From: an uncultured Ramlibacter sp.
GTDB taxonomy: Bacteria; Pseudomonadota; Gammaproteobacteria; Burkholderiales; Burkholderiaceae_C
DNA length: 64,000 bases
Assembly (NCBI RefSeq): GCF_936925435.1
Contig: NZ_CAKZHQ010000022.1
Coordinates: forward strand, 124,001-188,000
Reading direction: 5' to 3'
Numbering within the stretch: the first letter of the stretch is position 1; each line of letters starts with the position of its first letter. Positions 58,898 through 64,000 of the stretch are shown in pieces. Made by a program: the position numbers and the translations under genes. The notes beneath the pieces were generated by a model. It was not told where the DNA came from and made no database searches. It was given only the letters and a program-made list of their open reading frames with translations.

Positions 58898-59668
58898 ATG
58901 GACGCTGCATTGCCCCGGTTCGGCCAGGTGCTGGCGCCGCCGGGCTGGCGCAGCGTGGAGCTGATCTCCGACCTGCACCTGCAGGCGTCGGAGCCCGCCA
59001 CCTTCGAGGCCTGGCGCAGCTACATGCGGGACACGGCGGCCGACGCCGTGTTCATCCTGGGCGACCTGTTCGAGGTGTGGGTCGGCGATGACGCCGCCGC
59101 GCAGCCCGGCTTCGCCGCCGACTGCGCCGCCGTGCTGCAAGCGACCAGCGCTGCGCGGCCGGTGTTCTTCCTGCACGGCAACCGCGACTTCCTGGTTGGT
59201 TCTGCCTTCCTGCAGTCCTGCGGCGTGACCCTGCTGGAAGACCCCAGCGTGCTGGACTTCGCCGGCCGGCGCTGGCTGCTCTCGCACGGCGACGCCCTGT
59301 GCCTGGCCGACACCGACTACCTGCGCTTTCGCCAGCAGGTGCGCCAGGCCGGCTGGCAGCGCGACTTCCTGGCCAAGCCCCTGGCCGAGCGCCAGGCCAT
59401 CGGCAGAGCGATGCGCGAGCAAAGCGAGGCGCGCAAGCAGCCCGATAGCGGCTGGGCCGACGTCGACAGCGGTGCGGCGCTGGCCTGGTTGGCAGCAGCC
59501 GGCGCCGATGTGCTGGTGCACGGCCACACCCACAGGCCCGCCCGACACGCCCTGGATGCGGTCCGTGAGCGCATTGTCCTGACCGACTGGGATGCCAGCG
59601 CGGTGCCGCCACGCCTGCAGGCCCTGCGCCTGGACAGCGCCGGAGCGCAGCGCATCCCCCTGGCCTGA
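58898..59668 (+). CDS. lpxH: UDP-2,3-diacylglucosamine diphosphatase
   Basis: A 256-residue metallophosphoesterase of lipid A synthesis that forms lipid X and UMP. Metal ligands: ELISDLHLQA, ILGDLFEVWVGDD, FLHGNRDFLVG, LLSHGDALCLADTDYLRFR and VHGHTHRPARH, the full LpxH set. The stop shares a base with the mtfA start (TGATG). It is a peripheral inner-membrane enzyme. Confidence 0.95.
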   Translation: MDAALPRFGQVLAPPGWRSVELISDLHLQASEPATFEAWRSYMRDTAADAVFILGDLFEVWVGDDAAAQPGFAADCAAVLQATSAARPVFFLHGNRDFLVGSAFLQSCGVTLLEDPSVLDFAGRRWLLSHGDALCLADTDYLRFRQQVRQAGWQRDFLAKPLAERQAIGRAMREQSEARKQPDSGWADVDSGAALAWLAAAGADVLVHGHTHRPARHALDAVRERIVLTDWDASAVPPRLQALRLDSAGAQRIPLA

Positions 59669-60420
59669 TGTTTGGCTGGTTCAAACCGGGCCGCGCCACG
59701 CGCGCCATCCCCGAGCCCCTGTGGCAGGACGTGCTGGAGCGCCACCCCTTTCTGGCCGAGCGTGCCGGGCGTGATCTGCCACGCCTGCGCGAACTGGCCG
59801 GCCAGTTCCTGGCCAGCAAGGAGTTCCATGGTGCTGCCGGCTTCGACGTCAGCGACGAGATGGCCGTGGCCATCGCCGCCCAGGCCGTGTTGCCGGTGCT
59901 GCACCTGGGCCTGGCCTGGTACGACGACTTCGTGGGCATCGTGGTCCACGCCGGCGAGGTGCTGGCCCAGCGCACGGTGACGGACGAGGACGGCGTGGTC
60001 CACCACTACGACGAGGTGCTCGCCGGCGAAGCCATGGACGGCGGCCCCGTCATGCTCAGCTGGCAGGACGTGGAAGCCGCCGGCGACAGCGCCGAACAGG
60101 GCTACAACGTTGTGATCCATGAGTTTGCGCACAAGCTGGACATGCGCGACGGCGAGCCCGACGGCTGCCCGCCACTGGCCAACCGCGCGGCGCGGCAGGC
60201 CTGGCTGGCGGTCATGCAGGCCGAGTACGAGAGCTTCCGCGAGAAGGTCATCATCGCCGAGCGCTTCGGCGGCGAGTCCACCTGGCTAGATCCTTATGGG
60301 GCGCAGTCCATCGACGAGTTCTTCGCCGTGACCTGCGAGGCCTGGTTCGTCAACCGCCAGCGCTTCATGGACGAGTTCCCCCGCCTCACACTGCTGTTCG
60401 AAAGATTTTTCGGCCTCTAG
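59668..60420 (+). CDS. mtfA: M90-family zinc peptidase (MtfA-like)
   Basis: A 250-residue metallopeptidase. The zinc motif HEFAHKLDMRDGEPDG is intact, and the third ligand is probably the Glu of the EFFAVTCEAWF segment. MtfA in E. coli binds the repressor Mlc and links to glucose transport; whether that holds here is unknown. The start overlaps lpxH, so they are coupled, and a strong terminator follows. Confidence 0.92.
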   Translation: MFGWFKPGRATRAIPEPLWQDVLERHPFLAERAGRDLPRLRELAGQFLASKEFHGAAGFDVSDEMAVAIAAQAVLPVLHLGLAWYDDFVGIVVHAGEVLAQRTVTDEDGVVHHYDEVLAGEAMDGGPVMLSWQDVEAAGDSAEQGYNVVIHEFAHKLDMRDGEPDGCPPLANRAARQAWLAVMQAEYESFREKVIIAERFGGESTWLDPYGAQSIDEFFAVTCEAWFVNRQRFMDEFPRLTLLFERFFGL

Positions 60421-60435
60421 CCCCCGTCAAATGGG

Positions 60436-60468
60436 CGCAGGCCGCTATCAAATAGATAGCGGCCTGCG
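60436..60468. terminator. Convergent terminator built on a repeat half-palindrome
   Basis: CGCAGGCCGCTATC-AAATA-GATAGCGGCCTGCG is a 14-bp perfect stem, then TTCTTTC. It ends mtfA, and on the other strand the DUF349 gene. Its core, GCTATCAAATAGATAGC (60444-60460), is the left half of the interspersed repeat. Confidence 0.75.
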
Positions 60469-60473
60469 TTCTT

Positions 60474-63290
60474 TCAGTCGCGCAGCAGGACCTTCAGCAC
60501 GTTCTGCAGGCGGCGTGCGACCTGCGGCTCGTGCGTCGACGCCAGCACGCGCGCTGCATCCTGGCCCCAGGTCTGGGCCGGCGAAGGATCGTTGCGCCTG
60601 GTCAGCAGCTGCAGCTGCAGCAGGCGGCGCGCGCTGATCTGATCAGCCGGCGTCGGCACTTCGGCGGCGATCTCCAGCCGCAGCAGTGCCTCGCCTGCAT
60701 CCTTGGCCGGCGCTGCGCCCAGGGCCTGGGCCCAGCTGCCGCGCACGGCCGGCGACACCGACTTGCCCAGCTCGCTCTGGCTGGGCACCTGGTCGGCTGC
60801 CCGCTTCTCCCAGGCCGTGATCAGCTGGGTCAGCGCCTCGCCATGGGCCTGGGCCGCCAGCTTCCTGAGGGTGGACTGGGCGTGTTCGAGTGCGTCGCGT
60901 TGCGCGCGGAAGGCGGCATCGCCCAGACGCGGGCCGCGGTCTTCCTGCTCACGGTCGCCAAAGCGCCCGCCCCGGTCACCGCGGTCACCGCGGTCACCGC
61001 GATCGCCCGGCTTGTCGCCAAAGCGCCCGCCTGGAGCGCCCTTGCGGTCACCGAACTTGCCGCCGCGGCCAGCCGCAGCCGGCTCGGCCTTCTTCATGCC
61101 GGGGCGGTCGTCGCCACGCATGGCGATGACCGGCTTGGGCGGCGCCTTGGGCGGGGGTGCCACAGGCGCGGCAGCCGCATCCGGCGCAGCGGACTCGGCG
61201 CCCTCGCCTTCCGGCGCTGTTGTTTCGGCTGCGGCGGCAGAAGCAGCCGGCGCGAGCTCGGCACGGGACGCAGCCTCCTCGTCCTCTTTTTTCACCGCGG
61301 CCGCTGCCTGGGCCTGACCGCGCAGGGCGGCGTCCAGGCCGGCCATTGCGGCGCGGATCTTGTGCGCATCACCGTCGGCGTTGGCAGCTTCCAGGGCCTT
61401 GGAGGCATCGAGCACGGCGCGGTCGCGCTCGCTCAGCGCCGCAGCGGCATGGTCGCGTTCTTCACCCTTGCGGTTGAAGGCTTCGTCAATCGGCTTGCGG
61501 AATGCGTCCCAGAGCTTTTGCTCGTGCTTGCGGTCCAGCGGCACGCCCTGGGCTTCGACCTGCCAGCGCTGTTGCAAAGCCTTGACGGCATCGACACGCA
61601 ACTGGGGCGCTGCGCCCAGAACCCTGGCCTCGTCGATCAGCGCATGGCGGCGCTCCAGGCTCTGCTTTTGCATCGTTTCAAGAGGTGCGGCGGCGCCATG
61701 GATGGCTTCTTTCCACAGCGGCTGCAGTTCGGCATAGGCCTTCTCGCTGAGGTGGCCGGCATCGCGCCAGCGGTCGGAGAACTGGTGCAGGATGCGGTTG
61801 AACCCTTTCCAGTCGCCATCCTTGGCCGTCTGGTTGTCCGCACCCCAGGCTTTGACTTCCGCGATCAGGGCCAGGCGCTGCGCCTTGTGCTCCGCCGCCT
61901 CGGACTTGACCTTGTCCAGCCAAGCCTCGACCACCTTGTAGGCCTCGTTGCAGGCGTCGTCGAAACGCTTCCACAGGGCGTGGTTGGGCGGGCCACCCTG
62001 GTCGGTCTGCTTCCACTGCTCGCGCAGCGCGCGCAGGCTCTCCTGCATCTTGCGGCCGCCAAAGCGCGGCTTGCGCGCCTGGCTCTGCGCAGGCGCAACC
62101 GCTGTAACCGGGGCAACCGGCGCTGCAGCCTCCGCGCCTTCGACCGGGGGCACGACAGCTTCGGCTTCGGCTGCGGTTTCTGCTGCGGGGGCGGGCGCCG
62201 GAGCGGCTGGAACGCGCTCGAACAGCGCCTCGGCCTTGGCCACCAGCTCCTGGCGCAGCTGGTCGGCACGCCAGCGTTGCCAGCCTTCCAGTTCACCGGC
62301 TGCCGCCAGGGCGGCATGGGCCTGGCTTTCCAGCTTCTCGCCGGCCAGCTTGCCGTGTTCCTTCAAGGCGTTGCGCAGGGCTGCTGCCGCGCCGGCGCTG
62401 GCCTTGCCATGGCCTTGGGCGATTTCCTGCTCCAGCTTGGCAAGCGGCTCGCGCACGGCTTGTGCTGCCTTGGCCCGCACTTCCGGATCGACCTTGGGCC
62501 GGCCCGGCTTGGCCTGCGCTTCCACCGGCAAGCCGCGCGCAGCGCGCATCTCGTCGGCCCAGACCTGCACTGGCGGAAGCGGCGCAGCAGGATCTGCATC
62601 GGCGGCGGTCGCGAGCGCCAGCGCGCCCTGGAAAGCGTCCCACACGGCCTGCAGTTGCCCCCGCGATGCTTCCAGCAAGGGCGGGAATTTCACATCCACG
62701 CTGGCCCAACCCGGATCTGCCAGCAGGCCGCTGGCCTGCGTCTGCCAATCGGGCACGTCGGCGGCCAGGATGGCGGCGGCCGCGCTGGCATCGCGCCAGG
62801 ACTTCATGGACAGCACCTCGATGCGCTGCGCCAGCAGGACAGCCGCCTCGCGCTGCACCTGCACGCGATGCTGCAGGTCTTCGATGCTACGCACACGGTC
62901 GGCCAGTTGCGTCTTGAGCGACGCCAGAGGTTCGCGGCTCAGGGGCGCGCCGGCCTTGGCGGCATCGCGCTGCCAGGCCATGGCATCGGCGATATTGAGC
63001 TTGCCCTGGGCCAGCAGGCCCTGCGCCTTGTCGGCCCATTCCGCGCCAATGGCCTCCTGGCCCTTGCTGCGCTTGATCTCGTCGAGGCGCTCGCGCAGCA
63101 GCTTGGCTGCCCCCTTGTCGCGGCCGCTGAGTTCACGGTACACCTCCTGCATCTGCTCCACGGCGGGATTGGCGGCAAGCCAATCGCGCACGCGTGCTGC
63201 GCGCTCGCCCGATGTGGGAGCCGTGAAGGCGCCGCCGGTCAACGCGTCAAGCGCCTGGGTGTCGTTGGATTTGATGCTGGCTTGGGTCAC
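60474..63290 (-). CDS. Large DUF349-domain protein
   Basis: A 938-residue hydrophilic, Ala-rich protein. Several DUF349 helical repeats are seen, for example LREQWKQTDQGGPPNHALWK and LQQRWQVEAQGVPLDRKHEQ followed by FRKPIDEAF. The C-terminal third has a basic-acidic linker GDRGDRGDRGDRGGRFGDRE from tandem 9-bp repeats. The start is GTG 63290, giving MTQASIKSNDTQ; a TTG six codons earlier is possible. DUF349 proteins are linked by family lore to ribosome or RNA-associated roles, unproved. It ends at the shared terminator. Confidence 0.88.
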   Translation of the reverse strand: MTQASIKSNDTQALDALTGGAFTAPTSGERAARVRDWLAANPAVEQMQEVYRELSGRDKGAAKLLRERLDEIKRSKGQEAIGAEWADKAQGLLAQGKLNIADAMAWQRDAAKAGAPLSREPLASLKTQLADRVRSIEDLQHRVQVQREAAVLLAQRIEVLSMKSWRDASAAAAILAADVPDWQTQASGLLADPGWASVDVKFPPLLEASRGQLQAVWDAFQGALALATAADADPAAPLPPVQVWADEMRAARGLPVEAQAKPGRPKVDPEVRAKAAQAVREPLAKLEQEIAQGHGKASAGAAAALRNALKEHGKLAGEKLESQAHAALAAAGELEGWQRWRADQLRQELVAKAEALFERVPAAPAPAPAAETAAEAEAVVPPVEGAEAAAPVAPVTAVAPAQSQARKPRFGGRKMQESLRALREQWKQTDQGGPPNHALWKRFDDACNEAYKVVEAWLDKVKSEAAEHKAQRLALIAEVKAWGADNQTAKDGDWKGFNRILHQFSDRWRDAGHLSEKAYAELQPLWKEAIHGAAAPLETMQKQSLERRHALIDEARVLGAAPQLRVDAVKALQQRWQVEAQGVPLDRKHEQKLWDAFRKPIDEAFNRKGEERDHAAAALSERDRAVLDASKALEAANADGDAHKIRAAMAGLDAALRGQAQAAAAVKKEDEEAASRAELAPAASAAAAETTAPEGEGAESAAPDAAAAPVAPPPKAPPKPVIAMRGDDRPGMKKAEPAAAGRGGKFGDRKGAPGGRFGDKPGDRGDRGDRGDRGGRFGDREQEDRGPRLGDAAFRAQRDALEHAQSTLRKLAAQAHGEALTQLITAWEKRAADQVPSQSELGKSVSPAVRGSWAQALGAAPAKDAGEALLRLEIAAEVPTPADQISARRLLQLQLLTRRNDPSPAQTWGQDAARVLASTHEPQVARRLQNVLKVLLRD
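60974..61009. repeat. 9-bp tandem repeat coding Gly-Asp-Arg
   Basis: Four units of GGTCACCGC (the last degenerate, GATCGCCCG) encode GDR repeats in the DUF349 protein on the minus strand. Likely to vary in copy number between strains. Confidence 0.8.
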
Positions 63291-63300
63291 TGAATGTCTG

Positions 63301-63317
63301 GCTCTCAAATAGATAGC
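63301..63317. repeat. Left-half palindrome of the interspersed repeat
   Basis: GCTCTCAAATAGATAGC differs at one base from GCTATCAAATAGATAGC at 60444-60460. It sits 11 bp upstream of the DUF349 GTG start, so the same motif brackets that gene at both ends. Confidence 0.6.
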
Positions 63318-63399
63318 TGCCCCCGGCGCGAGGGCAAACCGCTATTCTCGCCGCGAAACAGCTGCCCTCGCGCGGCAGTCGGTCTGCGCCACCTGCCCA

Positions 63400-63594
63400 A
63401 CAAAAGAGAAAGCCCGGAAGGAGGCCTGAAGCCACCCTGCCGGGCTTGACGGCTGACACGAGGTCTTTTGCCGTCGAGGGCCGCAGACAAGGAGATTGAA
63501 GTCCCCATCTGCGTCGGAGGCAAGAGATTGCCTCCAGGAGGGGCCGGGGCTACCACCGAAGTGGCCCTACCGGCTGAGTGCCCGATCACTCGGG
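63400..63594 (-). ncRNA. Candidate structured RNA ending in a terminator
   Basis: On the minus strand a run of hairpins is seen: 63581-63594 (CCCGA/TCGGG), 63543-63574 (GCCGG/CCGGC with CCAC/GTGG), 63516-63535 (GGAGGCAA-TCTC-TTGCCTCC), 63482-63513 (CGCAGA/TCTGCG), 63448-63475 (GACGGC/GCCGTC) and 63411-63446 (AGCCCGG/CCGGGCT) followed by TTTCTCTTTTG. The last is a good terminator, so a minus-strand transcript should end near 63400. No known RNA family (tmRNA, RNase P, 6S, SRP) fits by its conserved parts, and no promoter is clear. Confidence 0.35.
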
Positions 63595-64000
63595 CCTTCC
63601 AAAGTTAGGCGAGGCGGCCGCCCTTTCCCAATCTGGGTTTTCAATCGCGCGGGGCCGCGTGATTGCGGCATTTGCATTGACAAGTCCCTGCGCAGAGCTG
63701 TCTTTCGCAAGGAGCTATATTGAGACCGGTCCGCCAAATCCTGTTACCCGAACGCAGTCCGACGAACGGTCGCAAGCCCATTCAATTCCACATGATGGAT
63801 TTGAAGGAATTGACGGGCCAAACTCAAGAATTCCCAAACTCTGCCGACAGGCCCCGCCCCTTGCCTTGCGGTCGCGCTCTCCTTTTGGGAGCACAGCGCC
63901 GCGCAACAAGGGTTTGCAGGCCTTGTCTGACATCCATATGCGCCATTCGGGGACATGTTTCCAAGCCTTCTTGTAGGTAAATTCCTGATGTCTTATGTAA
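63595..64000. other. Right edge: unassigned, lower-GC sequence
   Basis: No gene is recognised. A hairpin CAATC-GCGCG/CGCG-GATTG lies at 63642-63665. A TTG with AAGGAG five bases upstream (63720) opens an 86-codon frame whose peptide (MDLKELTGQTQEFPNSADRP in part) matches nothing I know. An ATG at 63989 with a weak AGG upstream could open a gene beyond the window. G+C falls towards the end. Confidence 0.4.

Noticed and set aside
63411-63446. CCCGGAAGGA looks like part of the 4.5S/SRP RNA loop
   Set aside because: The partner strand of the SRP domain IV bulge is missing, and the minus-strand reading makes a better terminator.
63803-63819. GAAGGAATTGACGGGCC resembles the universal 16S rRNA 907 region
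   Set aside because: Only about 14 bases match; flanks do not fit 16S and the stretch can be read as codons. Chance.
63578-63976. 132-codon plus-strand frame at the right edge
   Set aside because: Runs through several hairpins, no ribosome site, no recognisable motif.
63400-64000. tmRNA, RNase P, 6S RNA, retron or IscB/TnpB guide RNA at the right edge
   Set aside because: No tag-peptide frame, no RNase P core, no long 6S duplex, and no reverse transcriptase or nuclease gene visible in the window.

Overview
The window reads as an ordinary chromosomal stretch of a high-G+C betaproteobacterium of order Burkholderiales, most probably family Comamonadaceae (Ramlibacter/Variovorax/Acidovorax-like). 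This rests on very GC-rich codon use, the tig-clpP-clpX-lon block, Bug-type tripartite tricarboxylate transport (tctCBA with tctDE), TAXI-TRAP and Liv-type uptake systems, and close operon packing with ATGA/GTGA overlaps. The genus is inferred from protein style, not proved.

Layout. 1-4.2 kb: cut-off nhaA, fumC and a large DUF4214 protein. 4.3-11.2 kb: a Dpp/Opp-type peptide ABC operon ending in an M20 amidohydrolase. 11.4-15.8 kb: class I fumarase, murI, a UMF1-type MFS permease and a small acidic protein. 15.8-16.2 kb: tRNA-Leu, -Cys and -Gly separated by U-tailed hairpins. 16.2-22.4 kb: lon, clpX, clpP, tig and a second tRNA-Leu. 22.4-28.7 kb: an RND efflux pair and, divergently, an hpnC/hpnD-like squalene synthase pair. 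28.7-30.7 kb: a lower-GC islet with a DUF4214 lipoprotein, bounded by repeats. 30.7-32.4 kb: a HAD phosphatase and hemH. 32.4-39.9 kb: a branched-chain-type ABC operon plus an alpha/beta hydrolase, preceded by a sigma-54 activator gene, a good -24/-12 promoter and three activator-like palindromes. 39.9-45.2 kb: tctABC and divergent tctDE. 45.2-49 kb: hslR and a TAXI-TRAP transporter. 49-49.8 kb: small or broken ORFs and tRNA-Ser. 49.8-60.4 kb: lysC, tilS, accA, a DNA glycosylase, cysS, a TPR protein, an L,D-transpeptidase, two cyclophilins, lpxH and mtfA. 60.5-63.3 kb: a very large DUF349 protein. 63.4-64 kb: a highly structured non-coding stretch and a drop in G+C at the right edge.

Working together: several uptake systems (peptides, a Liv-type substrate, tricarboxylates, a TAXI-TRAP substrate) feed central metabolism (two unrelated fumarases), next to proteostasis and envelope housekeeping genes.

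The least expected signal is an interspersed repeat about 57-60 bp long. Three copies share identical internal spacing: one is read in frame inside murI, one forms the C-terminus of the RND adaptor, and one is intergenic. Three further sites carry only its 17-bp left palindrome. The second is the sigma-54 control region in front of the liv-type operon. The third is the structured right edge. No CRISPR array, prophage or complete insertion sequence was seen.
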